NCBI RefSeq assembly: GCF_037126465.1 | Contig: NC_088201.1 | Location: forward strand, 72,376,879 to 72,440,878 | Reading direction: 5' to 3' | Length of the DNA stretch: 64,000 bases | DNA from: Ornithodoros turicata | Lineage: Eukaryota; Arthropoda; Arachnida; Ixodida; Argasidae | Shown here: one piece after another, positions 53,860-64,000 of the stretch | How the letters are laid out: every line of letters begins with the position of its first letter | Numbering within the stretch: position 1 is the stretch's first letter | Translations under genes and position numbers: made by a program | Notes under the pieces: model-generated | What the model was told of the DNA's origin: nothing | Databases searched by the model: none | Seen by the model: only the letters and a program-made list of their open reading frames with translations

Positions 53860-55137
53860 TCTGTCCAGAAAGTTCGTGCAGTGGGTTTGCTGAGCGGTAG
53901 TAGGTGAACTGGTGGCACCCTTCTTCGGCTTTCCACATTCAACTATATGTGTTTGACATTCGCTAGCGGTCAAGCATCTCTAGGAGAAGGCCTGGCTTTG
54001 TCCATCCTTGCTTTGTGGAAACATTTCTTGCTTATTGTCAAAATTGAGATAGACCAATAGCTCGAACAACGAATTCACGTAAAGTTTCTTGTAAAACTCT
54101 GCAGGAACGGCCCCGAAATTCATAAAATGTTGCAGCAGGCATACGGAGAAGGTGCACTAAAGGAAAGAACGGTTTTCAAGTGGGTTGAGCGTTTTCGGGG
54201 AGGCCAAGAAGACACTAAACACGATTCAAGGTCAGGATGCTCCTCCACCTCAACCGATAATGAAAACATCGAGTCCGTGTGCTCTCTTGTGTTGAGTGAC
54301 CGGCGACTGACTGTCAGAATGATAGAAGAGGAGTGTGGTTTGGGAAAATCGTCCATCCACACGATTTTGACAGATCATTTGGCAACGAAGAAGGTTTGCG
54401 CCAAGATTGTGCCGAAACTGCTCACCCCTGAGCAGAAGTTTCGACAGAAGGAATGTTGCCTGAACTGGAGATCGTCACAGGACAATGTCGATTTCGTGGA
54501 TACGGTGGTTACAGGCGACGAGTCATGGATCTACGAGTACGACATCGAGTTGAAGTCCCAGAGCAGAGAGTGGAAACAGAATGATGAGCCGAGGCAAAAA
54601 AAATCCCGAAAAAGCAAATAAAAAATCAAGGTCATGTTTCTAGTTTTCTTTGACTGCCATGGAATTGCGCACTACGAATTCGTGCCTGAGGGCCAGACCA
54701 TGAACGCGGCTTTCTATGTGGAGGTTGTGAGGCGCTTGAGAGACCGAGTGCGGCGCGTGCGACCGGAAGTGAGGGAGGGGAGCCGATGGATTCTGCATGA
54801 CGACAACGCCCCCGCCCACAATCCAGTAATTGTGCGTGAGTTTTTGGCTCGCAACTCCATTACCGTGCTTGAGCACCCACCTTACTGCCCTGATTTAGCG
54901 TCCACCAACTTTATCCCAAAATGCAAAATGGTGCTGCGAGGTCGCCACCTGGGAGGTGTGACGACAATTAAAAAAAAAACGCCACCCCTGCTGAAGGGCT
55001 TCACAAAAGATAGCTTTCAAAGGTACTTCCAGCAATGGCAACGGAGGTAGGACATGTGCATCATCTCTAACAGAGAGTATTTTTGGGGGCACCACAGTGA
55101 TGTATCCTAAAAGTTGTAAAATAAAAGACTTTCTTAT
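53860..55137 (+). mobile_element. mariner element, nearly full length
   Basis: About 1.28 kb, the family's usual length, holding a transposase frame at 54,127-55,050. The left end GGTCTGTCCAGAAAGTTCGTG and the inverted right end (AAGAAAGTCTTTTATTTTAC) share only AGAAAGT, so TIRs are diverged; borders are approximate. Confidence 0.75.
54127..55050 (+). pseudogene. mariner transposase, one stop, third catalytic Asp lost
   Basis: First part (54,127-54,621): FKWVERFRGGQED, SDRRLTVRMIEEECG (helix-turn-helix), VVTGDESWIYEYD with the first catalytic Asp. A TAA closes it within an A-rich stretch; the second part (54,634-55,050) continues in the next frame position with VFFDCHGIAHYEFVPEG, WILHDDNAPAH (second Asp) and HPPYCPDLASTNFI. 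In mariner the third catalytic Asp lies 34 residues after the second, in the block after PDLAPS; here that position is Asn. The protein would be inactive even without the stop. Confidence 0.85.
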
Positions 55138-55291
55138 GACCGCTGGTTGCCGGCAACCCACAGGGACACGAGTGTGGTCCCCAATTAGTGTAATGACTCA
55201 CTGGATGATTCATTACTGTGGGGGTCCTAGTTACTAATTGCTTTTAATGATGTCCAGGGCCCTTAGTTTGTTGCCGGCAGTCAGCGGTCAG
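55138..55291. repeat. Small inverted-repeat unit, 154 bp
   Basis: TGACCGCTGGTTGCCGGCAA at the left and, inverted, TGACCGCTGACTGCCGGCAA at the right (18 of 20 match). Abuts the mariner. Confidence 0.6.
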
Positions 55292-55710
55292 TCCCTACTA
55301 CTGCAGGGATGGTAGCTTTGCGTAAAGAGATCCCCGTCGACCCAAAGGTCGATGGAGTTTGGACTTCTACAATGAACGAAACCACCGAATAAAGATATCA
55401 AACAAAGCCTTTAATCAGTCCTCATGTGTACAACAAAAGTGCCTTCCAGTGGGGGATGAAATATATAAGCAAAAAAACAAAAAAGAAAACAAAGGGCTTG
55501 GTCATGGCCTCATGTGTACAACAACAAACGCATAGTCCTTTCAGACTAGAGGGCAGAAAGGATCACGCGTTACCGTTGTGTAGGGTCATGTGAAGGGTTG
55601 TGTAGCATTTGTGAAGGGTCGTTGAAGGGTTTTGTGACGTTGTGAACGAGAGTTCTCAAAGGGTTTTCAGGTTTTAATGCATTTCCGTTGGATCCACCAA
55701 TGGATCGACC
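55292..55710. other. Intergenic; GAAGGGT words, no gene
   Basis: CCTCATGTGTACAACAA occurs twice (55,419; 55,508) and GAAGGGT(T/C) five times at 55,590-55,665. Confidence 0.4.
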
Positions 55711-56942
55711 ATGTTTTTTCCCACCGTTGTAGCAAGGAATATATTTTTAGATTGGATGGGGTAAATCCAACAAATGGACCCATCGTAAATTTAATTACTC
55801 CCTATAACAATTAATTATTCACTGTTAATTATTAAGCCAACAAAATTATGACTCTCTCTCCAATATGTCGCGAGATAATTGAACCAGAATAAAATCAGAA
55901 AGTTCAGAGAATAAAATAAACAAATAAATAAATAAATGTAAATGTAAATGTAGCCAATACCCGTTGAGTAAGCATCACAACAGAGTGTGCACAGTCGGTC
56001 TGGATTTTGTTGACAGTGAATGAATGAGCGGAATGAATCCAACTCAGAAGAACCAAGCGTGTAGTCATGGAATCTTTTACTTCCTCCCACGTGTAGCGAA
56101 GTTTAAATATTTCACTGAGGTACCAACGGAATGCTTCCCCTTCCACATAGTCACAGAAATTACTTACTTTGTCACCATGAGTGCAATCCAGGGCATTTGC
56201 TTTCCTTTCAAACAGTCGCAACCACTTGTCGATTGGCACATCATCTGGTTCGCCACGGTACTTCATAATGGTTAAATGAGATCGAGTAGATTGATGTTGA
56301 GTTTTTTAGGCAGGGATACAGAACGAGGTTCTATCCTGTTTCATGTGATGTGGGAAATTGAACACTTTATTTTCGTCGTCCTCGTTCTCGTCACATAAAT
56401 AAATATTATTCACATATGGGGTGGCCACAAAAATGACAAAAATGTACGTTTGTCGACAACAGCAACAAAACGGTCCGTTTTATTGCCACCCAATACCTCA
56501 ATACTAGCAACAGACCGAACAAGTCAATGGCAACAAAAAAGTGTTTTTAGGACCACCCAATCCAGGGATCTCAGCAGTATCAGAGGCCAAACAGTCGAAG
56601 ACACCTTTCACAGCGGCCTCATAATTTGACATCCTGCCCTAAGAACAAATGTGCTTTGTTAATTTTTTAATTTTATTCTCAAAACTTTCTGATTAGCGAG
56701 CTGAGATCTTTCTTTGCTTAATTAATTGTTGTGATATGGAGTAATTAAATTTACGATGGCTTCATTTGTTGGATTTACCCCCTCCCATCATACATTCCTT
56801 ACTACTTGGGTCTGCAGTTGTCCTGTCTACTTCTACCCTGTCCTTGTCTTCTTGCTGCTATTCATCATCATGAACTTATACCAACTACCCCAGATTGTTC
56901 CTATTCCTTACTACAACGGCAACAAGTGGGAAAAAATGTTCC
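55711..56942. mobile_element. Inverted-repeat unit carrying a gag fragment
   Basis: Left arm 55,711-55,820 (TTTTTTCCCACCGTTGTAGC, GGGGTAAATCCAACAAATGG, ATCGTAAATTTAATTACTCC) is repeated inverted at 56,720-56,942, the right arm being longer through a partial duplication of the ATTCCTTACTAC block. The 0.9-kb centre holds the minus-strand gag piece. Not an LTR arrangement, since the ends are inverted; perhaps a foldback element that captured retroelement sequence. Confidence 0.6.
55904..56266 (-). pseudogene. Retrotransposon gag fragment
   Basis: 120-codon minus frame: DDVPIDKWLRLFERKANAL, KVSNFCDYVEGEAFRWYL, YTWEEVKDSMTTRL. This is the conserved W-L...F-x-R...EG-x-A-x-x-W-Y...W-x-x-V/L core of the Retrotrans_gag type found in gypsy elements. 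The rest of gag and all of pol are missing; the end of the frame (TFTFTFIYLF) is translation of an AAATGTAAATGT repeat. Confidence 0.7.
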
Positions 56943-59204
56943 AAGACGCACAAATTCTAAGTCTCTAGTAAGTCTCTAAGAAGAATGCGGGATAGATCCG
57001 ATGGAAAGCACAAAATGCAACATATTCCTTCAGTTGGTGGACACACTGTCCCTTCCTGTCATTTCGGAAGAATGGACCTTTCCGAGTAAGCATATGTGCA
57101 TGCTCAGCCACAGCTGCCATGATTTGGGGTAGGTAATCTGTGTCAACGTTGGCCAGATCTTCGAGGCTGACACTTGACGACGCTTTGTACTCGTAATCAG
57201 TACAATGCGCTTTCGCTCTTTCGCATTCTTTTTCGCAATCTTCTCTTGCTACTTTCCCACGCAACGTGCCAGTCCGAGAAGTGCCCCTCGCTCATTTGGG
57301 GTTAAAATACATTGTTTTGCATTCCGACGCCAGGGGCAACACGTACATAGAAATGGTTCAATCCACGTCTCGCGTAAGCCGTTCCTCCGCTGACTTACTC
57401 AGCCGCCGCGCGACATCTCTTTGCCCTGCTACATTAGGGCTCTTTGAAATGTCACAAAACGCGAGCATCGCCCTCTCAGCGCGACAACGTCCTCCTCTTT
57501 CTTCAGATTATATCATCGCCCGAAGAAGCAGAAAAGTGTTTCTCCGCCGTTCGAGCAAGGCTGTCGTTCTTCCACGCCAGCCCCATAGGGAATACATGGG
57601 GAGCACCTTAGCACGTCGCCAAAAAAGTGCGATCATACACTTGAATTATCTCGCGAAACATTTGAGAGTGAGGCGTAATTCTTTCGGATTAATAAATAAT
57701 AACGATTAATTATTTTTTATAAGAATTATATTTATGATGGGCCACTTGCTTCTTGGCCTTTTGCCCTTTTTCTATGGATTCCGATGAGTGAACACATCCC
57801 AATATGTAATCTGTCTTGCACAGTGTACCTTGCCTTCTTACCTCCACCTGCTTTGCAATAGCTTTTCCGGCACTTCTCCGGCGACAACCCCTCACGTACA
57901 GGTCACGGTACTGCTGCCCATTCGCCTTAGAGCCACTTCAGCTCTCCACTGGAAACCGCCTGGCTCACACCGCACTTAATGCTGCTGCACCCACGTGTCG
58001 TTCTCATTCTCCTCCCCGTGGTATCAATGCGGACATGGATTATGATGGATTATGACTCGCCACTAACGCTGCGCCAGCACCACAGGCTGCTTAGTTTCAT
58101 TTGTGTAGTCCTGGAGGCAGCGAGGTCACAGGTTAAACGACGGGAATCAGGAGACCCTTCTGTCAGTCATGGGTTAAGAAGCTCCCTAGCACATCGACCC
58201 TGCAGCCGGGTGATTCCATCACCGTTGATCAGAGCTCATGTAGAGCGATGCCATCTCATCTACAGATGATTGTCGTGTACCGTCTATGTACCCACCTTCA
58301 CTGTCATGCGACAATGCCAGGGTCTTTGCAGCCGTTTAGGGCACAAGCCTAAAGGGACGGTCGCATCTGAAAACCCATCTATGAAACAGATACCACTACG
58401 TTCTGCAGGGGCCGACCATCTACTTGGCTAATTTTTTCGTCCAGATTGTGCTGAGACATTAAATAACCTAATCTTAAAGATCAGCGCTGCTCCCGTAGTT
58501 GTAGAGGCTCCGGTGGCAACGACATCAGCGTGACGTCACTCTCCAACAGAAGGTGAGAAGGGGCGACACTCGGAGGAGAAACACCCATTCCAGACGCCCG
58601 CGGCATCCCTTTTCTCAAGGCCATGCTCACATTGGTGGTGTAGGGAATGATGTTTTCAACTTCTTCCAGAAAGGGAATTCTGGCACACTCTCAACATCCG
58701 GCATCTGCTCTTGTCATGTATTCCATCGAACAACAGTCAAACTACACCACCATTTCGCGTGGGATTTTCAATTCCATGGTCAGTGGTCCACGAGCAATAC
58801 AATGACACCGTAGTTGCGAAATCGACTGGAAAGGATGCGACCCTTCCTTTGATAAAAAATTGGCAGTCGATGATGGAAAGCGTTGCGGTTTACGGTGGCA
58901 GCTGTTTGTGAGCTTTGCTGACGCTGGGGCGACGCTTGACATTGCTTGACTTTCCGTGACGGTCTGCAAATTTGTGTGTGAAATGTTTGGAATATGGACA
59001 CAGTTTTGAACACGTTTGAAACTGGCTTGTACCTGTACCACATGCATCCTCTGAACAAGTTTTCGTGAAACCTTTGTGGCGCCAGTACGTTCGCTTCCCC
59101 CGCTGTGTCTCCAGGTGTCTCGCTGTGGCGAGCTCACACCGTCGGGTTCTGACGACGTACGCCAGCCTACTATGAACCAACCTACACCGCCAACCTACTC
59201 CATG
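56943..59204. other. Long stretch without a recognised gene
   Basis: Two moderately long frames (minus 56,965-57,264, KGPFFRNDRKGQCVHQLKEY; plus 57,266-57,709) have no family I recognise. The first has good composition and may be part of a mobile-element protein. CTGACTTACTCAGCCGCCGCGCG at 57,388 is GC-rich and palindromic in its core. Nothing else called. Confidence 0.4.
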
Positions 59205-59655
59205 AATTTTAGGGTCCCCATCGAACCCTTAACGAAGTCGTCATGCACATTGACATCTGCCGTGATCAATTGTTCACACTGTAACTCCGTGCTGTCGGAC
59301 GATGTTGACGACTTAACGGAGTCACACAGTCACTAAGGAGTTTCAGCAGGCCACAAGTGCTCTACGAAAACAATACAATAAAGGAAGCTGTCAAAGCAAA
59401 GATCCATAACATGATGCCGGCCACTTCAAAGAAATACGGGCTTGTCCTGTTTTAGGAACCGCTATCATGAAGATCACCCGATCTGCTAAATCCCCGCCCG
59501 CCAAAAGGTATCTTATCAGCCGAGGCACGCAATAAAGAAACAAACGAGGGGGAGATTCCGAGATCCTGCATCCCGAGAGTGAAAGTGTCCCTCTCCACTG
59601 ATGCTACACTTCTGAGGTCCAAAAGTGCGTTAAAGCAATGCTACGGCATTTAAAA
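59205..59655 (+). repeat. Dispersed repeat R1, copy 2
   Basis: Same orientation as 12,645-13,090; see that entry. Confidence 0.7.
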
Positions 59656-59904
59656 ATCGGTGGTGGTTGAGCACTCACTTTGGATCATCTGGTGTGGAAT
59701 GGCCCTGTTGCAAAACAAAATTATAGAACCTTTCTTCTACACTATCAAACACCAACATAAGGAAGCACGTCAAGGTACGGCTTCTTTCATCATATTGAAT
59801 ATTAATATGATTTTGATGTACCAAAACTATCCAGAAACACCTTGTGCCGTCCACTGTGACATGAAGATTTGTGAATTAATTATACAAAGGTCAAGAACTA
59901 AAAA

Positions 59905-60060
59905 GTGCATATTACGTAGCGAGTAACGTTGAAGTAACTCGTTTCTTTTCCAAAGTAACTTAGGAACTTAAAGTTCATTTTCATAACTAGTAACTTAGTC
60001 ATGTTTTGGACACAGTAACTCAACTTGTAATGAGTTAGTTTTGTCGAATAACTCCCGTAT
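59905..60060. repeat. GTTAC-rich repeat fragment
   Basis: AGTAACGTTGAAGTAACTCG, AAAGTAACTTAGG and AGTAACTCAAC belong to the family at 1,085-1,790. Confidence 0.5.
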
Positions 60061-60823
60061 CTTTGGTAGTTTGCACAAAAAGTGAATTTGAACTTTCATC
60101 AATAGTCTTCACTGGACTGAAGCCCACTGAAATCTGTAATAGAGCATTTTAATGTATATTTACAAGTGTTCTTAAAACAGGGCAATACTGTTCATCAAGA
60201 AGGTTCTTCCGAAATTTGGCTGTCCTCCAAAGTCTTGGATGCAGGCAGATACACTTTGAAAGAAAAGTCGGATCGTGGAAAGGAGCCCTGTGACAGAAAG
60301 AAAGAAAGTATGCTAGTCAGGAGGCAATCATCCAATTAACAGTGTAAAGCAGCGGTTCTCAACTCTTCTTATTTGAGTGAACCTGTGATCGTGCCAGCAA
60401 AACTTCAGGGTACCTTCTACTATACAATGACATCTGTGTAGAAGTGGGCAAGGCAAGCTGATGTTGTACTATAAGTAGAAAATTATTTATTTCAATTTTT
60501 TATTATTATATTATTTATTTGATTATTTCGAGGTTGGATTGTGGGTTGATCCAACCAGTGACGAGGATAGCTGCTGGCACTACTGTCTATCACAAGCGTC
60601 AGTCACAACGTCCTGTGTGCCAGTCCCAATACCAAATAGGAGATCTTGGGCAGGTCGCTGGGTTCAAACTTCTAATGACTCGGGCAAAATTCTGTGATTT
60701 CTAAAAGTTTGAATTAGTAAGCATCTAATGTGCAGCTCATACCAGTACACAGTGTGTTTCATACAGTGGGCGTGAACATCACAGGCCCATTTGAAGCTGC
60801 ACAGCACTACAAATCCGTAACTA
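60061..60823. other. Intergenic; possible hAT end at 60,349
   Basis: CAGCGGTTCTCAACTC at 60,349 is a Charlie-like hAT end, with no partner found before 60,823. TATTATTATATTATTTATTT patch near 60,500. Confidence 0.4.
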
Positions 60824-61830
60824 CAGTAAACCCCGATAACTCGAAGTCGTAAAAACCGGAAAAAATTTCGAGATAAACGGGGTTTCGAGTTAAGCGAACA
60901 GCGAAAATCACGTTGCCACGATGTTACCACAATGCACTATGTTATGACACGTAAAACAAAAAGGTGTTCCTACAGTAATAGGGCTCGTAAACAATTCCGA
61001 AGCCATTTATTTTTTAACCTCATCTGAGAGGGAATAACTCCGTAATAGCAATCTGCTTGGCATTCGCGTCTGGGAACAAGAAAGCATCTTCGAGCACTTC
61101 AATGCAACGCATGAGACGCTCCTCCCGGCACGTCACTACCATGGGCACTCTCGACGATTTCAGTGTCACTCAGTTCACCGCTTACAGCAACATCGCCGTT
61201 GTAAAGCGCATAGTCCTCTATGTTCAAGTCCTCTAAGTCACTCTCCCCACAACATGCGAGGCGCATCACGTCGTTGCACAATTCATCACAGCCACTGAGC
61301 TCGTCTGCGGGCTCCGGTACGGCAGTGGAAGACCAGAAACCCGCATGAACGAAACAGTTCACGATAATGGCTTGATGAAGTGCCACCTTCCATAGTCGCT
61401 CCAAAGTCGGGGACTTGCATGTGCGTTGTTCAGCCATCACGCCACGAAGAACGAAACGAAACTGAGACGCTCAGATGAATGCAGAGGAGGAGGAGGAGGA
61501 GGCGGAGTGACGTTGGGTGGAAAGGGGAGTGCAGTCTGCCTGCCACAGCTAGCGGCGCGTGAGTAACTAGGACCACGGACTGTGCTAGGACTGAAAGGCT
61601 TTGACCTTGACCTAGCCTGGGGGACCGAAGAATGCACGTTATCAGCTGTAAGTACGGTGACCTACCGGTGATGGAATTTCGAGATATCCGTACTCGGGCA
61701 AAAAAAAAAAGCTTAGACTTAAAAGGGCCCAAATACATAGGAAGCATTGAGACAAGGATCGGGACGCAAAAAAAATTCGAGATAACCAATATTTCGACAT
61801 AAGCGAGTTCGAGTTAACGAGGGTTTACTG
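60824..61830 (-). mobile_element. pogo/Tigger-type element, internally deleted
   Basis: Ends CAGTAAACCCCGATAACTCGAA and, inverted, CAGTAAACCCTCGTTAACTCGAA, flanked by TA. Subterminal TTTCGAGATAA copies occur at both ends. The 1-kb interior retains only the last part of a transposase (61,099-61,440) and a GGA repeat at 61,482-61,504, so it is a deletion derivative of a 2-3-kb element. Confidence 0.88.
61099..61440 (-). pseudogene. Tigger-type transposase C-terminal fragment
   Basis: Minus frame with LERLWKVALHQAIIVNCFVHAGF, the conserved block after the DDE core of pogo/Tigger transposases (W-x-x-V...I-x-N-CF-x-x-AGF; only its landmark residues matter), followed by an acidic tail (ESDLEDLNIEDYALYNGDV). 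The catalytic core and DNA-binding domains are deleted. Confidence 0.75.
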
Positions 61831-62784
61831 TATAGCAACGGGCTCCCTGATATGGCTGAGAAGCGTTGGGAAACGTCAAAGCCACCACAATGGACCTTTT
61901 CCACAATGGCCTATGCGCATGACCTTGAGGCGCCGGGAGGGTTATCTCAGTCTTCACTAAATGGTGTAGTATGGGGACAACAGAAGTGAGGACCAGTGGG
62001 GAGACTGCACGAATAGCGTGAGTTCGTCGGTCCTACACCGGACCGGGTTTGGTCCTTTGTGCTACCCATGTGGATCTGTTTTGACGCGCACCGAGTGTGG
62101 TTCGTGGGAGGGCCGCTAATATGCGACACTTGTGTGAAAAAAGTCCATTCTGAACTCCATTCATGGTTCCCACTCATTTTTTGATACAAAATTCCAGGGT
62201 CTCTCAAAGACCTTTTAAGCAACTCAGCCGTCATTTCTCCGGAATGTAAAACATAGTTTATGGCGAAGACTTTAATATTTCACAAAAATATTTATAAGGT
62301 ACAGATTAAATAGATAAGGTCATGGATAAGGTACAGATGTCACACGACATGACTGAAGACTTCTGAATGTTAAAGACCACAGGTTCTAAAGAAAGGCTGA
62401 TGAAAACAACGAAGAGCTGTGTTCATTTCTGGTTTCCGTTACTGACCACTATTGCAACGAGTGCTAACCCCTGTGGTTTTCAACTGGTTATACTGTAGTT
62501 CTGACTCTGGATAAGCGGAATTCGCAGCGCAGCTCCACGAGAATAAGAGAGAGATGCAAAATCTAGGGTTTTCAGAACCCTGAAAAACTCCAGGATTTCC
62601 TCGACATCAAAAACAGCATTTTTGAATTCCAGGGTCTTCGAGTGTTTCAAGGGCCAGTGGGAACCATGTCCTTTGAAGGTTTTCCAGTATTGAAACAACG
62701 CTTTCTGACAGAGACCATTTTCCAATGCAGTATGCCTAGTGAAGGCATGATTGCAAAGTCCAATAGCTGCTGCTCTAGCATTAC
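61831..62784. other. Intergenic or intronic, no gene called
   Basis: Minus-strand CCAGGGTCTTCGAGTG-like and AATTCCAGGGTCTCTC words (62,190 and 62,625) suggest a decayed repeat. Would be an intron or 3' flank if the exon at 62,785 is real. Confidence 0.35.
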
Positions 62785-62976
62785 AGAATCGGGAACTGTC
62801 TTCAACTGCCCAGAGGCCAGGGAACCAGAACACTCAGCATAACACAGCTTCAGAAATCCATGCCAATCTACTGCTCTAGAACTGTAGCGGCCAAAGGCAT
62901 CAAGTGGGTCCAGGAGAAGTCCAAATTCAACAGAGGACACAAGAACATAACTTTTGAGAAGGGACAGCTGGTACTT
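62785..62976 (-). CDS. Candidate internal exon of unrecognised gene
   Basis: 192 bases, acceptor GCTGCTTTTAG|AAG, donor GATTCT|GTAATG, phase 0 at both sides, 64 codons: KYQLSLLKSYVLVSS, VEFGLLLDPLDAFGRY, DWHGFLKLCYAECSG, SLASGQLKTVPDS. Composition (Leu, aromatic, balanced charge) is that of a folded protein and unlike any mobile element here. I do not recognise the family. The frame stays open past the donor for another 30 codons, so the 3' limit is uncertain. Confidence 0.4.
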
Positions 62977-63269
62977 CTAAAAGCAGCTACCTATGCACAT
63001 GAATGAACAGACTCTTTGGCAATGGCTTGGTTCTCACTCATCACTTTCAAAAGTAACTGAAATCCAGCACCCAAAGTGACACTGTCCAGATGTAAAAGTT
63101 TGAGTCCTACCTTTTAGACACCTTCACTTTATGTAGCTACACTTCCTAGCATACATATAAACGGTGTAAATATCCTTGGTTAGGTTAACATTATTGGCAT
63201 TGTTTTAACCATGACATGTGACTACAGCAGAGAATGGTAACATACTAACATACATTAAATTTATTTTAC

Positions 63270-63406
63270 TATTTTTTCTTTCTCAAAAGGAAAAGCAAGA
63301 GATGTGCCTGCCAAGTACTTTGAAGGTCCTGCTGTACCCTCAGTAATGGAAGCACTATTATAGACTTGTGACCCAGTTTTCATCAATTTTGTTGGTAACG
63401 CGATTC
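63270..63406 (-). CDS. Candidate upstream exon of the same unrecognised gene
   Basis: Minus frame IALPTKLMKTGSQVYN, SASITEGTAGPSKYL, AGTSLAFPFEKEKI ends before a donor (AAAATA|GTAAAA) in phase 0, matching the phase of the exon at 62,976. The proposed acceptor (TTCTGGTCAAG|GA) is weak and lies only 25 bases from the MITE at 63,431. Serine/threonine-rich, no domain recognised. Confidence 0.3.
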
Positions 63407-63430
63407 CTTGACCAGAAGATACAGTATATA

Positions 63431-63987
63431 CCGTAATTTCACGCGTATCAGCCGCACCGCAGATAAGCCGCAGGACGCGTTTTTTGGGACGTTTTGAAAA
63501 TTTTCTGGCAGATAAGCCGCGGGCAATACGAGACGACTGATTTGTGCGACAAAGGAGACCATAGAGAAGGCCATAAACTCTGTGGTCATACTCCGGGATC
63601 GGCACAGTGTACAACAGAGGAGGTCAGTTCTGGAGTTCTACCAAGATCGGATTGTGCACTTGTCGGGTGTTTTTCGTGGGCTGATGGGTCAGTGATCTTC
63701 CAGAAGACGTGAATCACTGTCACCACTTTCCTTAAAGCTGCTTGGGGGAATGCACCAGGAAGATCAATCTACTCGAATGTGGACCCGTCCCTGTTACGCA
63801 CTGTTCGTGCATCGGCAGGGCAGTTCTGTTCCAGAGACACTGTCGGCCCTTTCGTTAAAATCGGCGTATGAGGAAAATACCAGGAAAAAATAGTCATCAG
63901 ATAAGCCGCACCGGTGGATAAGCCGCAGGGCGTCCGTGAGAAAAAAAAATCGCGCATAAGCCGCGGCTAATACGCGTGAAAATACGG
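63431..63987. mobile_element. MITE with ATAAGCCGC internal repeats
   Basis: Ends CCGTAATTTCACGCGTATCAGCC and, inverted, CCGTATTTTCACGCGTATTAGCC, flanked by TA. GATAAGCCGC(A/G) occurs about six times, clustered in the 100 bases next to each end. pogo/Tc1-type target. No coding capacity. Confidence 0.85.
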
Positions 63988-64000
63988 TAGAAGGAATACA

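Noticed and set aside
57266..57709. 147-codon plus frame
   Set aside because: Arg/Ser-rich with no motif, no splice or start context; not called as a gene.

Overview
The window is nuclear DNA from an animal, most likely a tick (Ixodida). Three things point that way: a split gene for a tick-type lipocalin (exons between 19,379 and 34,644, minus strand), many copies of tRNA-derived SINEs whose body (GTGCTGTCT...GGTTTTCC...GTCGGCAC...) is of a kind I associate with ticks, and a dense mixture of BEL/Pao, Ty3/gypsy, LINE, PIF/Harbinger, mariner, pogo/Tigger, hAT and Polinton remains. There are no bacterial operons, rRNA genes or CRISPR arrays. Most of the 64 kb is nested mobile DNA. Species cannot be read from the sequence.

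Layout. 1-8.2 kb: a possible exon of an unknown gene, GTTAC-rich repeats, then a decayed BEL/Pao element (2,894-8,216, minus) that itself carries a younger 1.15-kb LTR element (5,835-6,985) with matching LTRs, primer-binding site, polypurine tract and CATT target duplication. 8.3-13.2 kb: a TTAA-ended MITE, minisatellite, SINE heads and a dispersed repeat. 14.2-17.7 kb: two convergent, apparently intact intron-containing genes, a five-exon Harbinger transposase (372 codons) and a three-exon Myb/SANT-like partner (269 codons). 19.4-34.6 kb: four lipocalin exons (signal-peptide exon 1 at 34.6 kb, exon 4 at 19.4 kb) joined by phase-compatible introns that hold SINEs, a hAT MITE, a mariner relic and a full-length gypsy element (25,623-30,914; 336-bp LTRs, CATG duplication). 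35.3-37.4 kb: a 5'-truncated LINE with RNase H.

37.7-45 kb: MITEs (one with a near-perfect 117-bp palindrome), a THAP-domain fragment, SINEs and tandem repeats. 44.7-48.5 kb: two near-identical inverted copies of an unclassified 0.82-kb TIR element around a hAT-like transposase fragment; one copy interrupts it. 49.8-55.3 kb: a giant-hairpin MITE, a THAP-domain ORF, a Polinton remnant (integrase joined in frame to a structural-type protein) cut by a SINE, and a mariner with a broken catalytic triad. 55.7-64 kb: an inverted-repeat unit carrying a gag fragment, a second copy of the 12.6-kb repeat, a Tigger deletion derivative, two candidate host exons and a MITE rich in ATAAGCCGC.

How it fits together: the only gene set with a clear cellular role is the lipocalin (a secreted small-ligand-binding protein, typical of tick saliva). 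The Harbinger pair is the only mobile system here whose coding regions look unbroken. Everything else reads as successive insertions that can be ordered by nesting. All splice sites and families were called by eye; no search was run.
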